Shown: one piece after another, positions 45,040 through 53,195 of the stretch
How the letters are laid out: every line of letters begins with the position of its first letter
Numbering within the stretch: position 1 is the first letter of the stretch
Assembly: GCF_042643355.1 (NCBI RefSeq)
Contig: NZ_JBHRSS010000009.1
Coordinates: forward strand, 1 to 64,000
Direction: 5' to 3'
DNA from: Salinisphaera aquimarina
GTDB lineage: Bacteria > Pseudomonadota > Gammaproteobacteria > Nevskiales > Salinisphaeraceae
Length of the DNA: 64,000 nt
The notes under the pieces: model-generated
What the model was told of the DNA's origin: nothing
Database searches by the model: none
Seen by the model: the letters and a program-made list of their open reading frames with translations, nothing else
Position numbers and translations under genes: made by a program

Positions 45040-46842
45040 CTATACCGGGTTCGAATCGAGGCGCGCGGCGAGTTCGGCGGGTACGGCCACCGGCATGTCG
45101 AGCAGCATCTGGCCAAAGCACTTGCCCTGGGCGTCGGCGCGCAACGAGGCCATGCCGCCGCCGCCCAGACATCGGGTGAGCAGGAAATTGAAGGCATGGA
45201 TGCCGGGCAGTTCCCAGTGCATCACATCGCCGTCGAGCAGATGCGCGAACCACTGGCCGACGGCGGCGTCGGTCAGCGCGGCCCGCAAATACGGCAGATA
45301 CGCCGGGTCGCGCGCGATCACGCCGATATTGGCGTCGTCGCCCTTGTCGCCGCTGCGGGCGAGCGCCAGCCGGATCAGCGGGATGGCCACGCCGTCCGCG
45401 CTCGGCTGCCAGACCGTCTCGCCGTGAGTCGGCGGCAACAGGTCCGCATCGAAGCCGCCGACGGTATCGATGACAATCGATTGCCGATGACCGTCGAGGT
45501 CGATGGCCACGTCGGCCGCGGACTTGGGCACGAAACAGGAATACAGCCGGATCACCGGACTCACGCTCGGGCGGCCGCCGAAATAGCCGGTCACGCCGGG
45601 CGCCATGCCGGTCGCCGCCTGGGCCAGTTCGCGGGTGAACAGCTCGAGCGCCTCGCGGTCTGCGTGGCGCACCGAGATCTTGACCACGACTTCCCGCGTG
45701 GCCGCCGCAGCCGCACGCGCATGCGGGCCATAGGTGGATTCCGCACCCAAGGTATCGATATCCACGGCCGCGTAGCGCGCCAGGCCGCCCGCCGCAAAAG
45801 CGCGATCGGTCTTGCGAATGATCGCTTCGGCGTTGGCCCGTGCCTTGGCCGCCGCGTCGATACCGCCGACCATGAACAGCGCCGTGGCCCGATAGCCGTC
45901 CCGGTACGTCGCCGACACCTTGTAGGCGTCGTTGGGTGCCCGGCCGCGCGCGCCGGTCACGCGTACGCGATCCGCGCCGTCCTCGATCAACTCGACCTGG
46001 GTGAAATCACAGGCGACATCGGGCAGCAGATAGGCGCGCGGGTCGCCGATCTCGTAGAGCATCTGTTCGCCGACCGTATGCGGGCTCACGAGGCCACCGG
46101 TATCGGCCGGCTTGGTCACCACGAATGTGCCATCGGCCGCCACTTCGACAACGGGAAAGCCCATGTCGTCGAAGTCCGCGGCCACCTGCTGCCAGTCGGT
46201 GAAATTGCCGCCGGTGCACTGGGCGCCGCATTCGATGATATGCCCGGCGAGGCTGCCGGCCGCGAGCTTGTCGTAGTCGTCCCAGGCCCAACCAAAGGCG
46301 TGCACGAGCGGCGCGAGCGTGACCGCGCTGTCCACGCAGCGGCCGGTGATCACGATATCGGCACCGGCGTCGAGCGCGGCGACGATCCCCGGCGCGCCCA
46401 GATAGGCGTTCATGCTGGCCAGACGCTCGGGCAACGGCGCATCGCCGCTCTGCGGCGTGATCGATGCTTCGAGCGCGTCGCGGCGCGCGCCCAGATCGTC
46501 GCCGGTAACGATGGCGATACGGAAATTCAGGCCGACCTGCTCGGCAACCGCGGCCAGCGCGTCGCGACAGGCGCCCAGGTTGATACCGCCGGCGTTGCTG
46601 ATCACACGAATACCGCGGGTCTTGATGTCGGCCAGCAGCGGGCCGATGGCGTGGGCGACGAAGTCCTCGGCATAGCCGGCGTTCGCATCCCGTTGGCGCT
46701 TGGCGGCGAGGATGGACATCGTGATCTCCGACAGATAGTCGAACACCAGATAATCCAGCTCGCCGCCCGCGACCAGTTGTGCAGCCGCGGTATTCGTATC
46801 GCCCCAGAACGCGGACGCGCAACCGATGCGTATCGAATCCAC
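45040..46842 (-). CDS. atuA: Acyclic terpene utilisation protein AtuA (DUF1446)
   Basis: This 600-residue protein of the DUF1446/AtuA family is the marker gene of acyclic terpene degradation clusters; its exact reaction is not settled. The N-terminal part has RIGCASAFWGDT, DYLVFDYLSEITMS, ISNAGGINLGAC and GRCVDSAV. The C-terminal 100 residues form the AtuA-like extra domain beginning at IRLALARSGDKGDDANIGVIARD. I chose the GTG at 46842 because GGAGGAG precedes it and similarity begins there; an upstream start would add unrelated residues. It is the first gene of the leftward operon and is divergent from a TetR regulator. Confidence 0.9.
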   Translation of the reverse strand: MDSIRIGCASAFWGDTNTAAAQLVAGGELDYLVFDYLSEITMSILAAKRQRDANAGYAEDFVAHAIGPLLADIKTRGIRVISNAGGINLGACRDALAAVAEQVGLNFRIAIVTGDDLGARRDALEASITPQSGDAPLPERLASMNAYLGAPGIVAALDAGADIVITGRCVDSAVTLAPLVHAFGWAWDDYDKLAAGSLAGHIIECGAQCTGGNFTDWQQVAADFDDMGFPVVEVAADGTFVVTKPADTGGLVSPHTVGEQMLYEIGDPRAYLLPDVACDFTQVELIEDGADRVRVTGARGRAPNDAYKVSATYRDGYRATALFMVGGIDAAAKARANAEAIIRKTDRAFAAGGLARYAAVDIDTLGAESTYGPHARAAAAATREVVVKISVRHADREALELFTRELAQAATGMAPGVTGYFGGRPSVSPVIRLYSCFVPKSAADVAIDLDGHRQSIVIDTVGGFDADLLPPTHGETVWQPSADGVAIPLIRLALARSGDKGDDANIGVIARDPAYLPYLRAALTDAAVGQWFAHLLDGDVMHWELPGIHAFNFLLTRCLGGGGMASLRADAQGKCFGQMLLDMPVAVPAELAARLDSNPV

Positions 46843-46948
46843 CGCTGTCTTTCTCCTCCGAAAACTGATGACAAGACCGCCGATCTGCGCCGGGTCGTAC
46901 CTCGTCTTTTCGTGATCGAGCAAAGCAGACTGCTATGCGTCCCTTTTT

Positions 46949-46972
46949 AAGTCAAGTCGAGTGACTCACTTT
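46949..46972. promoter_or_regulatory. Candidate operator/promoter between atuA and the TetR gene
   Basis: The perfect palindrome GAGTGACTC lies at 46959-46967, inside a wider inverted pair of AGTCA (46950-46954) and TGACT (46962-46966). It overlaps TTGACT read leftward at 46955-46950, a good -35 box for the atuA operon, although the matching -10 (CAGTCT) is weak. TAGACT at 46993-46998 could be a -10 for the rightward regulator. This is the natural binding site for the adjacent TetR protein. Confidence 0.5.
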
Positions 46973-47027
46973 AGCCGCGGGCCTGGTCGCGCTAGACTGC
47001 TCGCCATTGCCCGAAACCGTATCCGTC

Positions 47028-47705
47028 ATGGCCAGCGCAAGTCCGGCAGCCGCCTACCAGCGCCAGATCTCCGAAGAGAAACGCGACGCGATTCTGGATG
47101 CCGCGCTCGACTGTTTTCTCGAACGCGGCTTCGCCGGCACCAGTCTCAACCGCATCGCCAACGCCGCAGACGTGTCCACGGCCACGCTCTACCGGCATTT
47201 TCCGACCAAGGACGAGTTGTTCGCCCAGATCGTGGAGCGGCCTTTTCTGGGCACGACACCAGATGCGCGCACCGACTGGCCGGCGGGCAAGCCGCACACG
47301 GTGCTGCCGGATATCGCCGCCCAGTACGCACGCCGGATTCTCACGCCCTATTTCCACCCGCTGGTACGCGCGCTGATTTCCGAAGCGCTGCGCGCACCCG
47401 AGATGGGGCACGCACTGGAACAACGCGGGCACGGCCCGTTCCTGGCCGCGGTACGACATTACTTCGAACGCGAACACCAGCTTGGCGCGCTGCACGTGGC
47501 CGACCCCGGCCTCGCCGCCGAACAGTTCCTGGGCATGATTTCCAGCGTCGTGTTCTGGCCGCGCATGCTCAACGACGCGCGTCGTCCGTCAAAGGCAAAG
47601 GTTCAACGCACCTGCGATGAGGCGGTCGCTACCTGCCTGGCGCGTTACGCCACCGGTCAGGGCGCGTCTTCCGGCAGCGATGCGCGCGGCGGCGCGGCGC
47701 GATGA
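47028..47705 (+). CDS. atuR: TetR-family regulator (AtuR-like)
   Basis: This 225-residue repressor has an N-terminal helix-turn-helix, RDAILDAALDCFLERGFAGTSLNRIANAADVSTATLYRHFPTKDELF (written here as separate parts: AILDAALDCFLERGF, TSLNRIANAADVSTATLYRHF, KDELF). The C-terminal ligand domain is of the AcrR_C/TetR_C type (FLGMISSVVFWPRML). It is divergent from the atu operon, the same position as atuR in Pseudomonas, so a terpene-derived acyl-CoA is a likely inducer by analogy. I use the ATG at 47028; an upstream TTG is possible. Its last 49 bases overlap the convergent SDR gene. Confidence 0.8.
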   Translation: MASASPAAAYQRQISEEKRDAILDAALDCFLERGFAGTSLNRIANAADVSTATLYRHFPTKDELFAQIVERPFLGTTPDARTDWPAGKPHTVLPDIAAQYARRILTPYFHPLVRALISEALRAPEMGHALEQRGHGPFLAAVRHYFEREHQLGALHVADPGLAAEQFLGMISSVVFWPRMLNDARRPSKAKVQRTCDEAVATCLARYATGQGASSGSDARGGAAR

Positions 47706-48532
47706 AAGCCACCATAGGCGACACTGCGGTCGTGATCGGGTACGCCGAACAGGCCTGCCGACAGGCTCGATCCGCCGTCGATCTTGATACAGCTGCCGGT
47801 GATGAACGCCGCCGCCGGTGACAACAGGAACACGATCGCGGCCGACACCTCGGCCTCCTTGCCCAGGCGCTTGAGCGGCGTGGCCTTGCGACATTGCGGA
47901 ATGATCGCGCGGGCGAAGGCCGGATCGTAGTGATCCATGCCCGACGAGGCGATATAGCCCGGCGCCACGGCATTCACGCGCACGCCCGAGGGCGCCCATT
48001 CCACCGCCGCCGACTCGGTGAAATTGAGCATGCCCGCGCGGGCCGCGCCGCTGTGGCCCATACCCGGCATGCCGTTCCACATGTCAGCGAGCATGTTGAC
48101 GATCGCCCCGCCATTGTCGGCCATGCACTGATTATAGATTTCGCGCGCGACCAGAAAGCCGCCGGTGAGGTTGTTGGCCACGACCGCGTCCCAGCCTTTC
48201 CTGCCGATCTGGGCAAGCGGCATCGGATACTGGCCGCCGGCATTGTTGACCAGCCCGTGGATCGGGCCATGTTCGGCAAGCATCGCGGTAATGGCCTCGC
48301 GCACGGCCTCTTCGTCGCGGATATCGAATGCCTTGATGGCCGCCCGGCCGCCGTCGGCGACAATCTCAGCGGCCGTGGCTTCGAGCTTGTCGATGCTGCG
48401 CCCGGTGATGATGACGTCCGCGCCCAGGCTGGCCAGTTCATGCGCCGTGCACCGCCCGATACCCGACCCACCGCCGGTGACCACGATGCGCTGGCCGGCG
48501 AAAACCTGTGGCCTGAAGACCGATTGATACAT
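47657..48532 (-). CDS. SDR-family oxidoreductase (AtuB/AtuG-like)
   Basis: This 291-residue short-chain dehydrogenase has the cofactor site VVTGGGSGIGRCTAHELA and the NNAG motif. The canonical YxxxK active site is replaced by GHSGAARAGM, so there is no catalytic Tyr at the usual place. This is shared with 2,4-dienoyl-CoA and peroxisomal enoyl-CoA reductases and with AtuB/AtuG-type proteins assigned to citronellol/citronellal oxidation. The C-terminal AGLFGVPDHDRSVAYGGFH extends past the core. It is convergent with the TetR gene, overlapping it by 49 bases, and lies next to the atu operon. Confidence 0.8.
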   Translation of the reverse strand: MYQSVFRPQVFAGQRIVVTGGGSGIGRCTAHELASLGADVIITGRSIDKLEATAAEIVADGGRAAIKAFDIRDEEAVREAITAMLAEHGPIHGLVNNAGGQYPMPLAQIGRKGWDAVVANNLTGGFLVAREIYNQCMADNGGAIVNMLADMWNGMPGMGHSGAARAGMLNFTESAAVEWAPSGVRVNAVAPGYIASSGMDHYDPAFARAIIPQCRKATPLKRLGKEAEVSAAIVFLLSPAAAFITGSCIKIDGGSSLSAGLFGVPDHDRSVAYGGFHRAAPPRASLPEDAP

Positions 48533-48617
48533 GGCGAGACGTTGTCATCGAAAAATGTCAGCGACGAACATACAAGGCGTCGTCTGAAAAAGCGATATAC
48601 AGAAAGCCGAGCGGCAT

Positions 48618-48890
48618 GACTGGTACCTTATTGCACCTTGTTTTGTATCATCAGGGCCTGCCCAAGGCGTCAAGGCAAGGCGCAGTCCGCCGCCGACGAC
48701 TCGCTCATTGGCAAGGGCTGCAACGAGCCTTTAACGCGTTGGGAAGTCTCCCTTCGGGCGACGACAAGCGGCCACCTGCAGCGTTACGTCGCTCGTTCGT
48801 GGGCCCGCCACGGCCGGCACGACGCGCCTTGCATCTGACCGCTTCTCATTTCGCTGCTGACAAAAAATAAGGTGAAATAACGTACTAGCC
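48618..48890. mobile_element. Candidate MITE-like element with long imperfect terminal inverted repeats
   Basis: The left end GACTGGTACCTTATTGCACC (48618-48637) and the reverse complement of the right end, GGCTAGTACGTTATTTCACC (48890-48871), agree at 15 of 20 positions. The similarity continues inward (TTTTGTATCATCAG against TTTTTTGTCAGCAG), and both sides have GCAAGGCGC at the same distance from the end. The 273-base element contains no transposase. It lies in the 442-base gap (48533-48974) between the SDR and the quinone oxidoreductase genes; the rest of that gap holds only the oxidoreductase promoter region. I see no certain target-site duplication. Confidence 0.5.
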
Positions 48891-48974
48891 TCAGGCAAAC
48901 TACACTGAACGCTCGTTCGAAATACTATTCTGAAAACACAGTCGCGCGGTCGTCGCGCGCCAGAGGAGAACCGC

Positions 48975-49958
48975 ATGAAAGCTTTGCTGTGCAAGCAATT
49001 CGGCCCGCCGGACACACTGGTCGTCGAAGAGATGTCCACGCCCGAAGTCGGCGCCGATGAGGTGTTGATCGACGTGCACGCGGCGGCGGTGAATTTCCCC
49101 GACAGCCTGATCATCGAGAACAAGTACCAGGTGAAACCGGATCTGCCGTTCTCGCCGGGCGGTGAACTCGCGGGCGTGGTCGCCGCGACCGGCGCCAACG
49201 TGAAGAACGTCAAGGTCGGCGACGACGTGATCGCGTTCACCACCTACGGCGCGTTCGCCGAGCAGGTGGTTACCGGCGCCGATCGCGTGATTCCGATGCC
49301 CAAGGGCGGCGACTACGTGACTGCGTCGGCATTCGTGATGACCTACGGCACCACCTATCACGCGCTCGCCGACCGCGCCGCGCTGGCCGAGGGCGAAACC
49401 CTGCTGGTACTGGGTGCATCGGGCGGCGTGGGTCTGGCCGCGGTGGAACTGGGCAAGGCGCTCGGCGCCTATGTGATCGCCGCAGCGTCCACCGATGAAA
49501 AACTGGCGGTCTGCCGGGAACACGGCGCGGACGACACCATCAACTACGCCACCGAAGACCTCAAGACCGCAATCAAGGAACGCACCGACGGCCGCGGCGT
49601 GGACGTGGTCTACGATCCGGTCGGCGGCGAGCATACCGAGGCGGCCCTGCGCGGCTGCGCCTGGCGCGGACGTCTGCTGGTGATCGGTTTTGCCAGCGGC
49701 GATATCCCCAACCCGCCGCTCAACCTCGCCCTGCTCAAGGGCTGCTCGATCGTGGGCGTGTTCTGGGGCGCATTCGTCAAACGCGAACCCGAAAATAATG
49801 CCTCCGACCTGAAAGCGCTGTTCAAACTGCTGGGCGAAGGCAAGCTGCGCCCGCATATCGCCGGCACCTACCCGCTGGCCCGCGGCGGCGAAGCGATCGC
49901 TGCCCTGGCCTCGCGCAAGGTATCCGGCAAGTTGGTGATCACGCCGCGCGAAGGCTGA
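48975..49958 (+). CDS. NADPH:quinone oxidoreductase-family protein (zinc-independent MDR)
   Basis: This 327-residue medium-chain dehydrogenase/reductase lacks the zinc-binding cysteines. Family blocks are KALLCKQFGPPDTL at the N-terminus, GGELAGVV, the cofactor loop LVLGASGGVGLAAVELGKALGA and VDVVYDPVGGEHTEAALR. It probably reduces quinones or enones with NADPH. The AGAGGAGAACCGC site makes the ATG certain. Its closeness to the atu genes could mean a role in reducing alpha,beta-unsaturated terpene aldehydes, but this is speculation. Confidence 0.85.
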   Translation: MKALLCKQFGPPDTLVVEEMSTPEVGADEVLIDVHAAAVNFPDSLIIENKYQVKPDLPFSPGGELAGVVAATGANVKNVKVGDDVIAFTTYGAFAEQVVTGADRVIPMPKGGDYVTASAFVMTYGTTYHALADRAALAEGETLLVLGASGGVGLAAVELGKALGAYVIAAASTDEKLAVCREHGADDTINYATEDLKTAIKERTDGRGVDVVYDPVGGEHTEAALRGCAWRGRLLVIGFASGDIPNPPLNLALLKGCSIVGVFWGAFVKREPENNASDLKALFKLLGEGKLRPHIAGTYPLARGGEAIAALASRKVSGKLVITPREG

Positions 49959-50244
49959 CCGGACTGCGTCGATCCCGGCCGGGTCTGTCCGGTCGGGATC
50001 GAACCCTGAAAATATAGCCTACGGACGAACACGACTCGAAAGACAAAAAAGGAAAAGCGGCGGCTTCGTTGCGGCGGGCCGGCTTGCCTGCGGCTCTTTG
50101 CACGCAAAGATTCCTGCAGTATGTAGAAAGCTCAGCAGGCTTCGACCCGGCACCACGGGCGAGTGGCTTGAGAACAAAGCATTGCTCACGCAAAGCCGCC
50201 AAGGCACAGAAATGAAGCACGCTTCCGACGGTGCTCTGTTCTGT

Positions 50245-50308
50245 CTTCTTTGCTTCTTTGCTTCTTTGCTTCTTTGCTTCTTTGCTTCTTTGCTTCTTTG
50301 CTTCTTTG
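50245..50308. repeat. Tandem repeat (CTTCTTTG) x 8
   Basis: Eight perfect consecutive copies of CTTCTTTG span 64 bases, followed by a degenerate copy CGCCTTTG. A perfect octamer array of this sort is prone to slippage and probably varies in copy number between strains. Confidence 0.9.
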
Positions 50309-50403
50309 CGCCTTTGCGTGAAACCGTTTTGGCTCCGGCATCCGAGCAGCGCGAAGTAGACCAAACGCGCTGAACTTGGCACATGGGCAACGACGATATT
50401 TTC

Positions 50404-50684
50404 TATCCGCAGATAACGCAGATAGTCGCCGATTCAATACAGATCGAATCGGCGATGAACACAAGGAACCTGGAACGCTGACAACCAAGGGCCAGCTGCC
50501 CGTGGCTGGGTTTCAGGGCTGTAATCCAGCATAGCCCAGCCACTGTCTCTGCTTGTCCGATTTCACTGGCGGATAGCGTCCTGTTTTTTGTTAGCCGCAG
50601 CATCTCTTCGCAATCACATCCTCCGAAACCGAGTGCGATCTCGACGCTCTTTAAATCTGCGTTGCTCTGCGTTATCTGCGGATA
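50404..50684. repeat. 281-bp segment bounded by a perfect 19-bp inverted repeat
   Basis: TATCCGCAGATAACGCAGA at 50404-50422 is the exact reverse complement of 50666-50684. The enclosed 243 bases show no gene or known RNA. The same word family (TCTGCGGATAAA) recurs once near 34378. The structure looks like a non-autonomous mobile segment or a recombination remnant. Confidence 0.6.
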
Positions 50685-50880
50685 AAAATGCTTCTTCCTG
50701 CTCGCACCATCGGTCGGCCATTCGGGGCTTTTGCCGTCGTCGCAACTCCCTGCCGGATGATCCGGTCCGCGCGACGACTGTCATTCAATCGCCACGGCAT
50801 CGTCATCTTTTAGTTATCTGTACCCCACACACTGCGCCCAGTTGGATGCCGGCCCGAGGTCGGCCAAAACCGGGAGATGC

Positions 50881-51927
50881 ATGCGTATCGCACTGCTCAC
50901 CGATGCCTGGCAGCCGCAGGTCAACGGCGTGGTCACCGCGCTGACGGCTCTGGTCGCCGAACTCGAAGCCGCCGGCCACGACGTACTGGTGATCCATCCG
51001 GGACTGTTCGTCACCGTGGCCTGCCCGACCTATCGCGAGATCCGGCTGGCCGCAGCGCCCCTGCCCGGTGTCGCACGACGCCTGCAACGCTTCGTGCCCG
51101 ACGCGGTGCATATCGCCACTGAAGGCAGCGTCGGTCTGGCCGGCTGGATCTACTGTCATCTGCGCCGCTGGCGCTTCACGACATCGTTTCATACCCGCTT
51201 TCCCGAATACCTCAACGCCCGCTGGCCGTTCATCTCGGTGCGGCTCGGCTACCGTGTGCTGGCACGTTTTCATGGTCGCGGCGTACGCACGATGGTGAGC
51301 ACACCGCCGCTGGCCGGTTTTCTGCGCGACCAAGGGTTCTCGCGTCTCGCGCTCTGGCGGCGCGGGGTGGATACACGCCAGTTCCGGCCGGTCGCGCCGG
51401 TCGCCCTCGCGCTGCCCGGTCCGGTGTTCGCCTATTTCGGCCGGGTCGCGCCGGAAAAGAACGTCGAGGCTTTTCTCGATCTGGATCTGCCCGGCAGCAA
51501 GCTGGTGATCGGCGACGGCCCGGCGCGCGAGCCCCTGGAAAAACGCTATCCCGACGTGCACTTCGTCGGCATGCGCCTGGGCGACGATCTGATACGACAC
51601 CTGTGCGCGGCCGACTGCATGGTCTTTCCCAGCCGCACCGACACACTCGGCCTGGTGCTCATGGAGGCCATGGCCTGTGGCCTGCCGGTAGCGGCGTACC
51701 CGGTCACCGGGCCCCAGCAGGTGGTGCAACAAGGCATCACCGGCGTACTCGACCACGATCTGCGAGCAGCGGCACTGGCCGCGCTCGAACTCGATCCGGC
51801 GCCCGGCATTGCCCATGCCCGTACCAACGGCTGGGCCGAATCTGCGGCCGAATTCGCCGCCCAGCTGGCGCCGGCCAGACGGCCGGGCCTGCGTTTTCCT
51901 GCCAAAGCCATCGAGGTGACATCATGA
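50881..51927 (+). CDS. Glycosyltransferase family 4, sulfoquinovosyltransferase (SqdX)-like
   Basis: This 348-residue GT-B enzyme has an N-terminal MRIALLTDAWQPQVNGVVTAL block and a nucleotide-sugar-binding C-terminal half (FAYFGRVAPEKNVEAFL, LVIGDGPAREPLEKRYPDVHFVG, FPSRTDTLGLVLMEAMACGLPV). It resembles SqdX and the related lipid glycosyltransferases. The four-base overlap (ATGA) with sqdB makes UDP-sulfoquinovose the most likely donor and diacylglycerol the acceptor. Without the neighbour it would be called a generic lipid mannosyl/glucosyltransferase. The start at 50881 is where the conserved strand begins. Confidence 0.82.
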   Translation: MRIALLTDAWQPQVNGVVTALTALVAELEAAGHDVLVIHPGLFVTVACPTYREIRLAAAPLPGVARRLQRFVPDAVHIATEGSVGLAGWIYCHLRRWRFTTSFHTRFPEYLNARWPFISVRLGYRVLARFHGRGVRTMVSTPPLAGFLRDQGFSRLALWRRGVDTRQFRPVAPVALALPGPVFAYFGRVAPEKNVEAFLDLDLPGSKLVIGDGPAREPLEKRYPDVHFVGMRLGDDLIRHLCAADCMVFPSRTDTLGLVLMEAMACGLPVAAYPVTGPQQVVQQGITGVLDHDLRAAALAALELDPAPGIAHARTNGWAESAAEFAAQLAPARRPGLRFPAKAIEVTS

Positions 51928-53120
51928 AGATCCTGATACTGGGCGGCGACGGGTTCTGCGGCTGGCCCACCGCGCTGCATCTGTCCGGTCAAGGCCACGA
52001 CGTGACCCTCATCGACAATCTCTCGCGCCGGCATATCGACACCGAGCTGGGGGTGGGTTCGCTCACCCCGATCTCCCCGCTCGACGTGCGCCTGAACGCC
52101 TGGAAACAGGTCACCGGGCACACCATCGCCGCCCTGCATATGGATGTGGCGCGCGAGTACGACCGCCTGGAGGCGACAATCGAGCGTCTGGCCCCCGACG
52201 CCATCGTGCATTTCGCCGAACAGCGCTCGGCGCCCTATTCCATGAAGCATTCACGCGCCAAGCGTTACACGGTCGAAAACAATCTGTCGGCGACCCAGAA
52301 CGTGCTCTGCGCCCTGGTCGAGACCGGCATCGACGCGCATCTGGTTCACCTGGGCACGATGGGCGTATACGGCTATGGCGGCGGTCTGCGTATTCCCGAG
52401 GGCTATCTCACCGTCGAAGTCGATGACAGCGACGGCATCCGCACCCAGCGCGAGATCCTGTTCCCGCCCGACCCGGGCAGCATCTATCACATGACCAAAA
52501 CCCAGGATCAGCTACTGTTCTATTTCTACAACAAGAACGACGGCATCCGGATCACCGATCTGCATCAGGGCGTGGTCTGGGGCACGCAGACCCGAGAAAC
52601 CCGGCTCGACGAACGTCTGATCAACCGTTTCGACTACGACGGCGACTACGGCACCGTGCTCAATCGTTTCCTCATGCAGGCCGCCATCGGCCACGACCTG
52701 ACCGTCCACGGCAGCGGCGGCCAGACCCGTGCCTTCATCCATATCCAGGACACGGTGCGCTGTATCGGGATGGCCATCGGCGCCGCCCCCGCGCAAGGCG
52801 AGCGGGTGCGCATCTTCAATCAGATGACCGAGACCTGGCGCGTGGGCGAACTCGCCGCGCTGGTCGCGCGTCTGACCGGCGCCCATATCGCCTATCTGCC
52901 CAATCCACGCCGCGAAGCCGCGGCCAACGACCTGTGCGTCGATGCTCGCTGCCTGCTCGATCTGGGTCTGGAACCGACCACCCTGCGCGACAATCTGCTC
53001 ACCGAGATCGTCGATGTCGCCGAGCGCTACGCCGACCGCTGTGACCGTAGCCGGATTCCGTCGACCTCACAGTGGGTGCGCACATCTCGAGTCGAACAGT
53101 CGAGTGCGCTCGCGAGTTAA
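51924..53120 (+). CDS. sqdB: UDP-sulfoquinovose synthase
   Basis: SqdB makes UDP-sulfoquinovose from UDP-glucose and sulfite, the committed step of sulfolipid (SQDG) synthesis. The 398-residue extended SDR has GGDGFCGWP (7-15) for NAD, Thr145-Met-Gly, Tyr188 and Lys192 (YHMTK) as catalytic residues, and the diagnostic blocks ITDLHQGVVWG, NRFDYDGDYGTVLNRF and GSGGQTRAFIHI. These are close to plant SQD1 and cyanobacterial SqdB. It follows the SqdX-like gene with an ATGA overlap. SQDG is best known from phototrophs, so its occurrence in this genome context is notable. Confidence 0.93.
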   Translation: MKILILGGDGFCGWPTALHLSGQGHDVTLIDNLSRRHIDTELGVGSLTPISPLDVRLNAWKQVTGHTIAALHMDVAREYDRLEATIERLAPDAIVHFAEQRSAPYSMKHSRAKRYTVENNLSATQNVLCALVETGIDAHLVHLGTMGVYGYGGGLRIPEGYLTVEVDDSDGIRTQREILFPPDPGSIYHMTKTQDQLLFYFYNKNDGIRITDLHQGVVWGTQTRETRLDERLINRFDYDGDYGTVLNRFLMQAAIGHDLTVHGSGGQTRAFIHIQDTVRCIGMAIGAAPAQGERVRIFNQMTETWRVGELAALVARLTGAHIAYLPNPRREAAANDLCVDARCLLDLGLEPTTLRDNLLTEIVDVAERYADRCDRSRIPSTSQWVRTSRVEQSSALAS

Positions 53121-53156
53121 TCATGCCGATCGCGGCGTGGTCGTCGAGTTCCGAAA

Positions 53157-53175
53157 ACACCCGAACTTCGGGTGT
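53157..53175 (-). terminator. Intrinsic terminator of the diguanylate cyclase gene (minus strand)
   Basis: ACACCCG (53157-53163) pairs perfectly with CGGGTGT (53169-53175) around a 5-base loop. Read leftward, the stem is followed by TTTTC, so it should terminate transcripts of the cyclase gene ending at 53196. It may also slow sqdB transcripts coming from the other side. Confidence 0.7.
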
Positions 53176-53195
53176 GGGTGGCGCGCTGGTGCCGG

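Larger units (their letters stand above)
49959..50880. other. Repeat-rich gene-free region between the quinone oxidoreductase and sqdX-like genes
   Basis: These 922 bases contain no credible gene. What it holds: an 8-copy tandem octamer (50245-50308), nearby degenerate words of the same kind (CACGCAAAG near 50100, CACGCAAAGCCGCC near 50190, GCGCCTTTGCGTG after the array), and a 19-bp inverted repeat at 50404 and 50684. The composition is AT-richer than the flanks. A hypothetical frame through the array would read as repeated FASLLLCF and is almost certainly not translated. Confidence 0.6.

Noticed and set aside
48616..48870. Small ORF inside the MITE-like element
   Set aside because: It is fully explained by the repeat structure, is Arg/Pro/Ala-rich and has no ribosome binding site.
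50098..50373. Small ORF reading as repeated FASLLLCF across the octamer array
   Set aside because: It exists only because the 8-base repeat is open in this frame; no ribosome binding site and no protein-like sequence outside the repeat.
50245..50684. CRISPR array
   Set aside because: The repeats are 8-base tandem copies without spacers, and the 19-bp pair is inverted, not direct; no cas gene is in the window.
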